A stretch of DNA of 64,000 bases from Thozetella sp. PMI_491 (taxonomy: Eukaryota > Ascomycota > Sordariomycetes > Chaetosphaeriales > Chaetosphaeriaceae). Position 1 is the stretch's first letter. The number at the start of each line of letters is the position of its first letter. The notes beneath the pieces are model-generated. The model was not told the origin of the DNA. It did no database searches and worked only from the letters and a program-made list of their open reading frames with translations. This document shows, in pieces, positions 1 to 11,900 of this stretch. The stretch is from the NCBI GenBank assembly GCA_021432635.1, contig MU270015.1, forward strand, positions 1,523,360-1,587,359. The letters run 5' to 3'. A program made the position numbers and the translations under genes.

Positions 1-784
1 CGGAATTTACATCTTTGTCGCGAGTCAAGGTTATACTGAATGCCATCACTGATCGGCAATGAGGATGAAGATGTCTTCGATTGGATATTATTATCGCCGG
101 CGCTACGAGAAGGGTAAGGAGGAAGCTGCGCATGCTTGTAAACCCCTTATGTACTATCTGTGCAAGCTCTGGCCTCAACCCGGCTCAAGGGAACCCCAGG
201 CCGCACGAGCTGCGATGAGTAAAGCTGAAAAGTCGGGGCAGTGGTTCGAGCACCGGGCATAACTGAACCCATTCGGACCGTTGGTAGACCGCAATACCTG
301 CACACTATCTTGAAGAGGGAGTCATATATTGGACTAAGGAATCTTTCTAACCAACTAGACGAGTCGACCACCCTTAGATATCGATGCCCCGCCTCCTTCC
401 TCTCTCCACCTGTACTAATGATTGCCACTCTTAATTACCTCTTCGACGCGTACACCAAGGGTCCACGTTTGGCTGCTTCAGGTCTTTCCGCAGAACCTGT
501 TTACAGGCCTCTTCTTCATACAAATTAGGCATATCGCTGAATAGAGGGGTGGCTCCCAGCTAGGCAGAGACATTCGTGGCCAGGAATGAATCGAGTGTTT
601 AGGCACAGCAGCATGAGATAACCGACCGTATTATATCAACGAAGAGAAAATAGAGCAAACGTTAGCGAAAACTAACGAGTCAACCAAACCAGAAAGTGAC
701 AACCTCTCCAGCATTTTGTATTTTCTGCGCGAATATGATTGGATATATTATTATTATCCGCGTGGGAAACCTAGCAATACCGCT
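1..784. other. Left-edge non-coding stretch
   Basis: I see only short ORFs of low coding quality, without recognisable domains or spliceable partners. The stretch lies downstream of the giant minus-strand gene that ends at 785. A gene truncated by the window edge cannot be excluded. Confidence 0.4.
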
Positions 785-3700
785 CTACCCGCCGGCTACT
801 GCCACATTGTCATTCGGTTTGGGCGGCGACGGCACATTGACCAGAGGCGCTGCTAACTGGAGAAAGCCCTCTACAAATGTGTAGGGGGCTGGGTCAAGGC
901 GCAGCTTACCGTCTTCGTTACTAACCTCCAGGGCATTGTAGTGCGTGGTGAGGTCCACAGGGGCTGCTGCAGCTGAAACGCCATTATTTGGAGGGCTGAG
1001 AGGCGGTGTAGGAGCGACTGCGTAGGGCTGTAACCATTGCCAGAGGCCCCTTTGTCCCGCGATAGGTAGGGATATTGGAGCGACAGAATTATTTGTGGAC
1101 GTGTTGGACTGCGCTTGCATCCAAGTGCTGGGCGTAAGCGGGCTGGTGCTATCCCAGAGCTTGGGGACGTCCTTCGTGAGGAGAATAGGGCCCATTGTAA
1201 AGAAGGCAGCTATGGGAATTATGTGGTTAGCATTTATGCCGACTTTCAGTAATGCGACGAGCAAGAAGGGCAAGAGGGCAGCATACTCATGTTCTTCATA
1301 GCCTGTTGCATGGTCCACGCCGGCAGCTGAAGGCTCGCAATGGGCAAGATGCCACTATATACATGAACTGGAGTGTATGGGTCGATGAGCACTGTCTTCG
1401 TGGTCATCTGCGCAATACTGGCCTCGATAAAGCCAGTGCCGGCCGTATAAGCAGCCGGGTCAGTGAAGAAGGGATAAAGCCTGGGAAAGTTGTCTGGCGC
1501 GATCTCCTTGCGTACACCATCATCCTTGTCGGCAGGAAAGTAGGTGTAAATGCTGCCGAAGGGGTTCTGAGCATCACCTGTCCTTTGGTCGGTAGCATCC
1601 CAGTAAGCTACGACGCCGTCGAAGGACCGGTCGGCCTTTCGATTTAGCGTTAGAGATGAACCCTTTACCGAGTAACCAAGAGGAGGCAGGAGGACAAAGA
1701 CCTGTAAGGACACTCACATCACCCATCTTGACTGGGAATGGATAATTCGACAGCTGTTTCATTGCATCCGTGCGAAGAGGGTCAACGGTAGCCTTATCCG
1801 GAACCGCCAAGGGCGACGGCATAGTGGACTGCTTCCACCACGCCGGCTGGGCAAGCTCCAGACTCAAGCCCACATTGGTTAATGCAAGAGGTTTGCCGAC
1901 AATTGCATTGGCGTACTGGGCGTAGTCACTTGGGGGGAATGGCATACTTGAGATGGCTCGCCTGATGAGGTCCCATAGGGCATGGAAGTACGCTCTGCCG
2001 GCTTCACCGCCAGCCGTCATCTGCTTGATCAGAGCATCGAGCTGAGGTTTGATATACTTCCCTGGATCGGCAGGGGGTTCGAATGGGAGGAAGCTGTTAG
2101 ACTGTATGATGCCTTTCGGGCCGCCGTACTCCAGCGCCGTGTAAAAGATGCCCTCCCCGTTGAAGAACTGCAGGGAGGAGTCGGCATAGTTGACAATAAC
2201 CCATCCGAATATGGGGTTCTCCCAATCACCGCGAATGCTCCATGTCGTTCTGGGATCCCCGTGACCAGATTGTGGTTCTACGAAGCTGAGATTGATCCTT
2301 GCTTCCTGGTTAATGGCCGGTGTCAGCTGGATAAACGGCGTCATGGGGTACCCCGACTTGGTGGCCAGGTCATGAGTCTGCGCTGGCGTATAAACTGTAT
2401 TGAGTGTTTTTCCATCTGACAGGAGACTGGGGAGCAACTGTTCCGAGAGGCATGGGTGAATAAAGTCCGGCGTAGCAGTAGGGTCGACTACCCGCGGCGT
2501 GCGACCCATTGTCTGCTTGGGGAAAGGGTAGCAGATAGCCTGTCCAAATTTGTCCACTATAGTCAGTTTGGTGATAGCTAGACAGATATCTGTTAGTAAC
2601 AGCGATCCAAGAGGGTGCTGTGGATGTACACTCACCGAATTGCCCATGCTGCACGCCCTTGAATGGGTTGGAGTTGACATTCTCGAAGTCTGTCAGTGTG
2701 CCGTACGGCGTTCGTCCTGTCTGGTCACCCATGAGAACAAAATCGTTATCCTCTATACTTAGTGCTTTAGCCACAGTCCTCGTAGCCGCTGTCATAGGAA
2801 TGGGATTTTGTCCCTGTGGCCGCACGTTGGGTTTGACGTGCTGCCCATTTGCCATGGTCAGAAGTGCGTCCGTCAACCCTGTGAGCTGACCACTGATAAA
2901 CTTGAGCTTCTTCACCCCGGTCTTCAGTGCATTCTTTTGGGCGTCCGTCTGTAGGTCGTCCGGTAGATCACCGGGCAGCGCAGCTCCTAGTACTTGGGAG
3001 ACCACGGCGTCGAGAACAAATATCGGCTGCGGAAGCACCAGCATACGCCCAGAGATGTGTCGTTGGTCACTGAGTGGGCCGGTTTTCGCATCAAGTTTGG
3101 ATAGGTCATTGGGGTTTATGTAGGTGACTTGGGTATGATTGCTATCGCTAAGAGCCGTCTGCGTCAAGGCGATTTGCCACTGGTCGTCGGCGATGTGATA
3201 GTAGACGCCTTCCCATTCGACAAACTGGGGCTGGAAAGGCTGTCTATCCCAAATTTTGTGCCCGTGTAATGCTAGAGCATCTTGATATCCTCCCGAGGCT
3301 TCTGTTAAGAGCTTGGAAACGGTGTCGTTGAGGTCGGAAGGAAGCCGAGACAGGACGTTCGCGAGGGTCCCTTTCGTCAAGGAAGTATCACCGTGGCCCG
3401 GACCAGAGATCTGGTGGACGAACCGTGTTGGCGTGCTGCCGCTTAAGAATTCGGGGTCCCAGCCCGCATCTATGCCAGCCAAGCAGAGCGATGGGTCGGT
3501 TCGCTTGTAGAATGCTCCGTTAGACACTTTCTTGAGGGGCATTTGCGCCTTTGTTGGATCTGCGCCGCCGGTTATCTTGTCCATGTTGCCCTGCAGAGTC
3601 GCTTGCTCTGCTTGGAGAGCGATAGCCTCATTTCGCAGAAGGGGGATCCGGCTTGTGTAGAGCGGCATGCGGTTGGCATCATTAGTCGGATCGGAGACGT

Positions 3701-5258
3701 ATTTGAAGAACTCGGAGAAGAGCGCCCAGCGCAGTTGATCCAGTTTACGGTCGGCCGCATCCCAAGCCGACTGGTACTCGTTGAGACTGGCCAAGACAAC
3801 TTTTTCCGAGTCTGAAGGAATAGCAGGCGGTTCATTGTCACCCTTTTGCTTATTGTAATGCCAGACAAAACCACCACCACTGCGCTGGAAGTTGTGCGAA
3901 TAAATCAGGTCAGCCGCTTTCACACGCTGGTCGTAGTCGTCTTCCGTGGCATAGAGCAGCTCTTGAATTTGCATTAACGTCTTTGCTGTCTGTACAGTAT
4001 CATCATCGCCGAACATGGCTGACTCAAATGAGTCGTCGCCTTTGTGTGCCTGAAAGAAGGCTAGAACTGCATCCAAGGGTGTCGTGCCTACAGAGACGGG
4101 TTCCATGTCAAGATTAGGACTGAAGTAGTTCGCGTAGTCGTCGGCAGGTGTCTTGGGCTTAATGGCAGCCTTTCCGGAAGTGAAAGCGACTGAGTATCGT
4201 GCAGCATGGCAGATGAGTCGCGTGGCACCGCCGTCGTTGTTGCCAGATACCGTCTGCGTGTCAGTGGTGTGCTTGTCATCTTTGCCATCAGAATTGGTCG
4301 GCGCAGCACAGAAAAGGTGACTTAAGCGGGAACGAATGGAAGCAGGTGCGTTTGGGTTGGCAACAACGCCGAGCGGGTCATCTCCCATGGACGAGTGCCA
4401 CCCGGCCACAAAGTAATCGCAAGTCGCCGTGTCCAAGTAAAGAGGGTTGTTAAACGAGTCTGTGCCATATTGAAAATTGTCCTTGGTTGAGAATACATTG
4501 GGATTATGGATAGCGTAGTCGGCAAAGACGGGATTGGAGCTGTTCATGACCGTCAAAGGAACGCGGTCCACCTTTTGTTCGCCGTTCCAAGCTGCTAGAG
4601 TCGTCCGGAGGCCGATGTAGTTTTCAGCCTGGTTGTTAAGCAGATCCGCGTTGTTCGTAGCGTCATTGCTGTAGGCTACGAATGGTGTCACGTCGGTCTC
4701 GATGTCGACAGAAGAGTCAAGAGTCTCAATTTTGCGCAGCCGATCCGACTCAATGACCCATGCCGTCGCCCGGTCCGGGTTCGCCGTCTTTGGCGTCCAG
4801 TCCCTAAGGATACGGACTATGAGCCATCGATTGGGCACTAGCGGGAACTTTGGGTTCGACTTTGTCGTTGCCGCGCTGCCCGGGTCTGTGGAAGAAGCTT
4901 GACTGGCCGCTGAGCGGTAGGCCCGTGGTATGGTCCAATGCAGATAGACTCCGAGGCGTGAGCGGTCAATGGTTGTGAATTGAGTCGGATCTACATTCGG
5001 GCTGAGGGTGTTGAGAGGGATGAAGTCACTACTGAACGTCTTAGAGATGCGCGGGTTCGCAAGTGATGGCTGTGAGTTGTGTAAGTCGACGTGCGGTAAG
5101 ATGTCATGTTGGATCAGGTTGTTCTGTAACCGCAGGCTAACATAATTGGGCATGGTGATGGGCGCTATCCGGGAGCCGCCTGAATCACATACAGCCTCGT
5201 TGAGCACAAACGCATCGAGGTTGATGGGAAGACAAACATCCTCAAGTGTAGATGCCAT
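785..5258 (-). CDS. Giant bacterial-like protein A (1440 aa, function unknown)
   Basis: Four exons: 5258-2636, 2577-1718, 1701-1287 and 1209-785. Together they give 4323 nt, or 1440 aa, with no internal stop. The ATG at 5258 is the first in frame. Introns at 2635-2578 and 1286-1210 have good GT/AG ends and CTAAC branch points; the third gap is only 16 nt (see its own entry). Near residues 110-150 the sequence reads GVYLHWTIPRAYRS and then PLVPNRWLIVRI. Further on come FVAGWHSSMGDDPL, FGWVIVNYADSSL, PVHVYSGILPI and, at the C-terminus, FVEGFLQL. From memory these correspond, in order, to blocks of large uncharacterised bacterial proteins, so the full length appears preserved. No signal peptide, membrane segment or catalytic motif is evident. 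Giant protein B lies 3.7 kb away in divergent orientation and is also bacterial-like, which suggests a joint role. Function is not known. Confidence 0.8.
1702..1717 (-). other. 16-nt pseudo-intron with intact splice ends in giant gene A
   Basis: On the minus strand the segment is GTGAGTGTCCTTACAG, a consensus donor joined almost directly to a consensus acceptor. Removing it joins residues 1161 (Asp) and 1162 (Val), and the frame then continues through VFVLLPPLGYSV into the conserved C-terminal part. Leaving it in shifts the frame and ends translation at 1574 (about 1208 aa). Sixteen nucleotides is too short for normal spliceosomal removal. It may be an intron that lost its interior, an assembly collapse, or a true frameshift. 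Confidence 0.7.
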
Positions 5259-5961
5259 AGGCAACTGGTGATGGCTTCCCTAATCGTGCTTGCAAGTTAC
5301 GAAGACGATGGCCCAAGGCTATGGTGTGAGATGTTCGCGTTTGCTAGACGAAACCGTTAATCGTGCCCCAGGTGCTGAGTATGAACAAGGTGTGAGCTTC
5401 TTCGGAGCTGGTGGAGAAGTAGTTAGGTAGCGCTTAGTGGCAGGACTAGTTCCCAATCGCATTGATACAAAGCCCTGTAGGTAATCAACAAAAGACCTTC
5501 AGTAAAGCTGGTTAGAGCGGCGCGGATCGAAAAAGCAGATGCTTAAGCCGCCTGTTGTTCTGGGCCAGTCCAATGCCAAGACTACTGAAATCCTGCAGCG
5601 TAAGCCGAAACATGGGGTCAAACCAGAAGAGAATGTGGCGCATCTGGTGCTAGCTGAGGCGGTCCTAAATTGAGCTGAGCTCTAGAGTGCGGGGCAGCAG
5701 TGATGTACTGTACCTCGACACTCATGGCCGAAATTACCACTTTCCTGTTCAATACCATCCTTGCTGGCCATTTTTGCCTAGACGCATATTATGGTTAAGC
5801 AGAAGCTTTCCTTCCTCCCACCACTAGACAGGGTTCAAGCAAGAGGTTAGGTATTGATGGTATCACAGGCCACTACTATACTTTCTCTGTCAGCAGGCTT
5901 CCGGTGAGCGCGCACAGCAGCGCGCCTTGCCCGCCCTGCGGGTTAGTCCATCTTCTTACCT
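5259..5961. other. Non-coding upstream region of giant gene A
   Basis: No coding ORF with domain content was found. This is the presumed promoter of the minus-strand giant gene that starts at 5258. I see no clear TATA box or repeat. Confidence 0.4.
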
Positions 5962-6672
5962 TTGGCAACACCTCAAAGTATCCCCTTGGCAGCAGGAGTA
6001 ACGCTCTTAGCAAAGATACAAATCGCTCGGATCCAGGCATTACCGCTCGAGGAGCAGGCACCGCACTCTGCGGTCCTCCATGACAAGATCTTGGAGAACT
6101 TCAGGGCGATTGCGGCAGACAGTACGTCTATGTCAGTAAGCAACTATCTAGTCCTGCTTGCGGGATTCGACACCAACTCTGCAGAAGCGCGGCGCGATAT
6201 ATACAATAAAGGCTGTGCAAGGCCCGTGGACTTCGTTCCGATCGTATCACACCGCGGCCACGACTAATATTTGCTTCTAAGCGAGGAAGGGCTCCCACAG
6301 TCGAAGAATCTGGGGTTACTCTGGTGGATGCGATGCTTACCGTCCCCGACTTGGTGGATGCGTACCGAACTACATAGATGCTGGGCCACTCGCCCGGCGG
6401 ACTGCTTTTCGAATTTGGCATGAGCTTGGGGATCATTTCCCATGTACTACAGGGTCATTTGACAGCAGAGCAACCGTAGATCTCGACAAGCCAGAATCAA
6501 CAAGCTTTTTGTCGCCCTCAACGCCGTCAACAAAAGGATCTGGGCAACTGTCGACTGCCATTCCTTCACCCGCAAAGAAAATTATTATACAGACGACGAT
6601 TCGGATTTGGGCAGGTTGTCTGGGGATGACTGGTATCAGATAGGGAAAACAAAGATCGACCGATCAGCGTAG
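5962..6672 (+). pseudogene. Possible decayed or unresolved gene of unknown family
   Basis: Three protein-like stretches follow one another. One lies at 5962-6267 (contains ILENFRAIAADSTSM and ARRDIYNKG). A second, in the -1 frame, spans about 6255-6378 (APTVEESGVTLVDAML). A third, back in the first frame, runs to a stop at 6672 (ARINKLFVALNAVNKRIW, then SGDDWYQIGKTKID). There is no ATG for the first block. An intron at 6244-6465 would join blocks one and three in phase but discard the second. I do not recognise the family. A degenerate gene seems more likely than an intact one, but only expression data could tell. Confidence 0.3.
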
Positions 6673-7084
6673 AAGGTCGAGACTGCAGTCGTCGACATCA
6701 TTATAGTTGGTGGCCCATGGACGAAAGGTGCTCCCATGGGCCATAAGATGCCGGCTAGAAGGGAAAGGCTGAGTAGAGAGACCCATCATCAGTGATAAAG
6801 CTGAAGCCATAGTATCTCCGTAGCTAATACAACTTGAATGAAATATTCCCCCTGTACCTCTGATGTCAGGGAGTATTCTTCTGTAGACACACATGTGGTT
6901 CGCAGGTTGACTGTCCAATCTCACCCTGGCAGTACAGAAGTATACATTTGAGACACCCACGCTGAAGAAGAGTACAACTTTTCAGCCACAAACCAAATAT
7001 CTTTCCAGGGCTCTCTTCTTTCTCAAGATTGCATTAACATATGTATTTATATGTACTCCGCTTTCGATCTCCTAGCACCTAACC
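6673..7084. other. Non-coding stretch downstream of the tetraspan gene
   Basis: I see no supported gene. It lies between the possible decayed gene and the 3' end of the minus-strand membrane-protein gene. Confidence 0.35.
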
Positions 7085-8050
7085 CTACCAAAAGCGTCCT
7101 GGGATTCCCCAGCTCGACCCAGCTATCCCTGCTGCAAGGAGCGCCGTCGTCCATGCAATGGTAGCATACGTATTGAGGGCCTTTCCGATAACCCAGTCAT
7201 GCCCGACAAAGAAATTTTCTCCAGGCATGGTCTGGAAGATCCATGCTCCCGCTCCCGTCGGTGAGGCGAGGACCGTCAAACCAAGCACGCCGAAGAACTG
7301 CGCCAACAGTTGAAGCAAGACCCCAATAACCAAGAAGAGCACCCTCGCCCGGAATACGTAGGCAGCAGGACCAAGATGCGACAAGGGCGGGTAAGGACGA
7401 TGGTGGTGGCCGTGCTGGCGGACAGTTTTCCCTCCGCGAAAAAACTTTCCAGCTGTCTTGTCCTCCCCACCTGTCTCTTCTGCCCTCGGTTCCGTGGCAC
7501 CTTCGGGCTCACTATCCCTCCAAGTCTGACGAACCATCGGGACGGCAAAGAGGCCGAGACTAAGTATAAGGCCTAATGTTAGGAATACAGATGCCGCTAT
7601 TTGGAGGTTGCCTGCATAGTGAACTGTGTCATTCGCTGGTCAGCTAAGTCTAAAGCATGGCTTTAATGCACTCTTGCCTTGCTGGCATTCCTGATCGCCG
7701 CCGAGCAAACCTTCCGCCCTATTGGGGTAATTCCAGGTCCCGTTGAACTCGGCAGGTGAGCGGCAGCTCGTAGCGTTGTAGCCATAGGGCGGGTAGAACT
7801 GGCACGACGGAATGTGACAGGTGCCGTTTTCGTAAACAATCGGTATACCGCACTTGTAGAAAGGCGAACGCGATGCAGTGCAAACTGGTGTTATGTCGAA
7901 CTGGCCGTTGCCAGAGGCCGCGCCATTGCTGGCTTGGTAGTATGATTGCGTTGACCACTCCGGAGATGTGGTGGCAAGCAGGACGAAGGTTGTTGAGACA
8001 ATAGACAGGACAAGGGCAGCAAACGAGGAGACTATGGTAATGTAGCGCAT
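7085..8050 (-). CDS. Tetraspan membrane protein with cysteine-containing loop (305 aa)
   Basis: Exons are 8050-7672 and 7623-7085 (918 nt, 305 aa). The intron runs 7671-7624, with donor GTGCAT and acceptor ACACAG. Residues about 5-30 form a first hydrophobic segment (YITIVSSFAALVLSIVST), followed by a WSTQSYYQ loop with six cysteines and several NxT sites. A second segment lies around residues 130-155, then a charged His-rich hydrophilic loop (GGEDKTAGKFFRGGK), then two more hydrophobic segments (VLFLVIGVLLQLLAQFFG and IAWTTALLAAGIAG). This topology recalls fungal SUR7/PalI- or claudin-like tetraspans, but I see no diagnostic motif. It sits between the two giant genes, and its 5' end faces giant gene B across 0.9 kb. 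Partnership with them is only a positional inference. Confidence 0.7.
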
Positions 8051-8967
8051 GACGGGCAATTGGCGACTGCTCCCTCTTCTCTGTCCCTAGACTCTACGAG
8101 GCGAGTGTGCAGTGAGTAGTGGGGGACCAGTATTTGTCCGGTGCGAGAAGGATGGTGCAACGAAACAATCTCACTACGCAGACGACAACTAGGGAGGGGA
8201 ATAAAAAGCAAGCCGGCCTCTTGCATGTTCGGGCAAGCTAAGGGAGACAAGATTAGGCTTGTAGGCATATGTCGAGGCACCTCGATAACAAAATGGACCG
8301 CGGAGCTGGGGTGGCACTGAGTAGGACAATTGAGACATTCCGCTATGGACATCTTCTTGTTCTTCCTCCGGGTACGGCTTCCCATGGGAAAAGCGAGCTG
8401 TCGATGCAACGACGTCATTGCAGCCTCAGCTTGAAAGCTATACGCCACTGTCTCATTTGAGTCCAATTCGGTATTAGAAGCTTAGGGTAGGGGTGGTTAT
8501 AGAGCCACCCCATTGCATCAAAGCAACGTGGGCACAGTAAGGCTTACCTTGACGGCTACTGTGCTTGCGGTACCCCAACAGCGCCTCTAATTGGGTGGAT
8601 CCCGGAGCTCTCGACAAGCTTAGAGCAGGTTCCTTCAAGCTTGCCTGATATGTCTCGCGGCAACACGACGTTGCGAAGAGCGAAGGTTTCCTTTTTTTTT
8701 TTATTCCGCCGTCCAAAACGAAGAGAGCGTGGTGGGCTCAGCTAGCCACAGAGAGGCTCTATCGACGCCGTGCAAGCCCGCTGTCGGTCATGAAAGCCGA
8801 GTCCCCGAATGCTGTGGTATCACCTCCCTGGCAAACGACACTCATACTTGCTTTGAGCCCCGGGAAGCATTGACTGTAGCTAGTCGCTTGGCTGCTAGCT
8901 CACGCTCGTGAATCTACAACACTCTGCTTGACCAAAACCACCGACGTTGAAACCCAAGCGGGCAAAA
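8051..8967. promoter_or_regulatory. Divergent intergenic region between tetraspan gene and giant gene B
   Basis: This 0.9-kb stretch separates two divergently transcribed starts (8050 minus, 8968 plus), so it likely holds both promoters. A run of eleven T lies at 8692-8702. The ORFs here look random and carry no domain. Confidence 0.45.
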
Positions 8968-11900
8968 ATGGCGAGGTCTCTCGTGCAGAGCAAGATCGCT
9001 AAGGAGATCCAGGATGCTTCGGGGGCCGCCTCTGAGAAGGATGACCTCCAGCCGGGCCACATGAGGTTGTATAGCTACTATAGCCCTAGCTTGTGTGCGC
9101 ATCACCGTCACCGTCTGATCCGAAGGTTTCATGTAGGGACTCACTAACAAACACCCAGCGGCGGGCCTATATGGCATCGAGGTCCGGCAGACGGTCACGG
9201 CCATTGCCGGTGATGATCTGCCGGAGAAGGCGCAAACGCTTCCTATTATGAACCAAACGGTGGCTAAACCAGGGACGACACCCGTCATCGTTCCGCAGGA
9301 GTTCAACGTAGTTGCCCCGCAATTCTCGCTAGATTCCAAACTCATCAACACCTACTACCCGCCTGACGGCCACCAAGATGAGGGCCGTGTACTACCTCAC
9401 ATTGTCTTTAATGACCCCCATGTACCCTGGTTCCGCGAAGCGGGTACCCTGAACTGGGAGACGCAGCCTGTTGATGGACCACAGGAGCGGCGGGGCCGCA
9501 ACTTCGTGCCTTGGCTTGCCTTAATGGTGTTTGAGCCGGACGAGCTCAAAGTTGAGCAGCCAGCCGCTGCGCTCTTGAAACTCGATCAGATTCCATCTTA
9601 CAACTCGGCGAGTCTGCCAGCCAATGGCTCCTTTTCCATGACAGTTGGCCAATATCTTTCCCTCATCAGCTCTCGCCCCTACTACGAGGAAGGTTATCAA
9701 GGTGACGCAGCAGCAACCTTGACGGCTCTCAAAAACTCTACAGACAAGCTGAATGTCATTTTCCCAACCAAGTCGCAGCTGGCCGATGTATTCGCTGGCC
9801 CTGGCAGCAACCTGGACCCGTTGAAGGCGCAAAAGTACTTAGCTCACGTCCGACACATAAACACTATCGGGTTTCCAGATGCCGGCGTCGAAGAAGAGGG
9901 CTTCTTCTCAGTTGTTGTATCGTCAATGACGGGGAACCAGAAGGAGCTTATTCCGTCGACTCACGTCGTTCATCTTGTATCCATCGAGCATTTCGACACA
10001 ACCTTTACAGCGAAGCCGGATCCGAAAAGCACTCCGCCCGTTCTAGGATCGACTTGGTTCTATCCCGACGACGTGAACTCGGACCGCATCGGCATTGTCT
10101 CGCTTTTCTCTTGGACCTACACCTGCATCCCTGACGCTATCAGCTTTTACGAGACAATGCAGGTTATCGGCGCAACAGCACAACCGTTACGGCCTCCGCA
10201 GAAGACGCTCGACAATCTGTGGGCAACTGCAAAGAATCCCAATCCGCAAAACCCTGCAGCGGCGCCGATCGCACAGAAACTCTATGACCGCCTGAACTCT
10301 GGATACACAATTGCCCGTTGGAGAACAGCGACGGGAGAGGAGACTACCGCATTCAACCGGGGTCCGCTAGTGCCGATGAACGTCCAAGAGGTCCCTGGGC
10401 CAGCGGCTGGAGCCTCGGCGGCGAAACCCTGGCCTGGGCTGTCCATGACTGGCAAGGATTATACCGTGTTTGACAAGTCAATCGGCATGATGGACACTAC
10501 GTATTCTGGCGCATGGTCACTGGGCAAGCTGATGGCGATCTCTGACTCGGCCTTTAACCAAGCGTTGATGCGCTTCCGCAGCTCCATCTGGGAAGCTGCC
10601 GCGTCATACACCCGCATGCAGGCGAACAATGTTACAGCGGCGGGATCGGTGCTTTCGAATGTGAAGCGGGCCTTCCTTGCAGCACGTGCTGTTACCCCTG
10701 AGAAGTTCAGCGGGCCCGTCATCCGCATAAACAAGCCCGTCATGCAGGGGGTCACCACGTCGATGGACGATCCAAGTATAACCGAGGAGTTCCAAGAGGC
10801 CATCCAGGCCAAGGTGGCTACTTTTGCTAGCATAGGCAAGGGCACAACTGCTCCTTTGTACAATGGATTTGATGGTGCGCCGGGGAACAACAGTGACTGG
10901 GAAATTCTACTCAATTGGGTACATGACATCATGTACCTTGGCACTATCCCTTCCCACGTCCTTTTTCCAGAGCCATCCCATCTGCAGAGTCACAACGACA
11001 GCCCAATCATGCCAGGCCAGCCAACCTACCATCCTGAGGCCTTGCGGTGGTTCCATATTGACCATGCCTGGATCGACTGTTTCCTAGACGGCGCCCTTAG
11101 CTGTGCCAACCACCTCGAGCCTGAGTATGACTTCACAAGACTGTGTGTCAAAGACATCTTCAACAAGTTTCTGTCCACGCCGATCGGCAACACTAGCATT
11201 CTTCCCCCAGTACCCAGGTACGGATTCATCCTCAGGTCTGCCGTGGTCAAATCGACACCGGATATACGGCTGGTTGTCACCTGCTGGAAGTTGCAGAAGG
11301 CAGCGGATGGCACACCATCGTGGGTGCAGGACCCAGACCGCGACCCCTTGGTTCGTCACACCAAGATGGATGATTTTACCATTCTCAGCCTTGTCGATTG
11401 CTCTCCAGAAGAGATTCACACTGTAACACTAGCGCAGCCACCCCACCAGCAACGGTTCTCCATTGGGTGCGAGCCATCTTATGACCCAAAGACGGGTCTG
11501 GTTACAGCTGTAGCTGCCGATATCAAACTGAAAGAGCTGTTCACCGATGCTAGTCAAGTGCCTGTACCCACCCCTCAGGACCCAGAAGTTCCTGTATGGA
11601 GCGAGCTGCCCGAGGAGCAACAGATCCCCATGTCGCAGCAGACCCTATTCTATAACGATGCAACGCGTTGCATCGATGCCGCCGCTATTGCCACGGCGGC
11701 TAACAGCACACTGAACTCTTGGGCTAGTGACCCTACCTATCCAACTAAGCCGTATGATGACGCCGTAGCCAATTCCACTGTCTTCGGACTCGAGATGAAT
11801 GACCCTTCTTGTAAGTTGACAGTCAGCTTTTTAGCCTGCTTTCGAGAAACTAAGACCCGCCAGACCAGCTGCGTTTCACCAACCCAGCTCCAAAGACATT

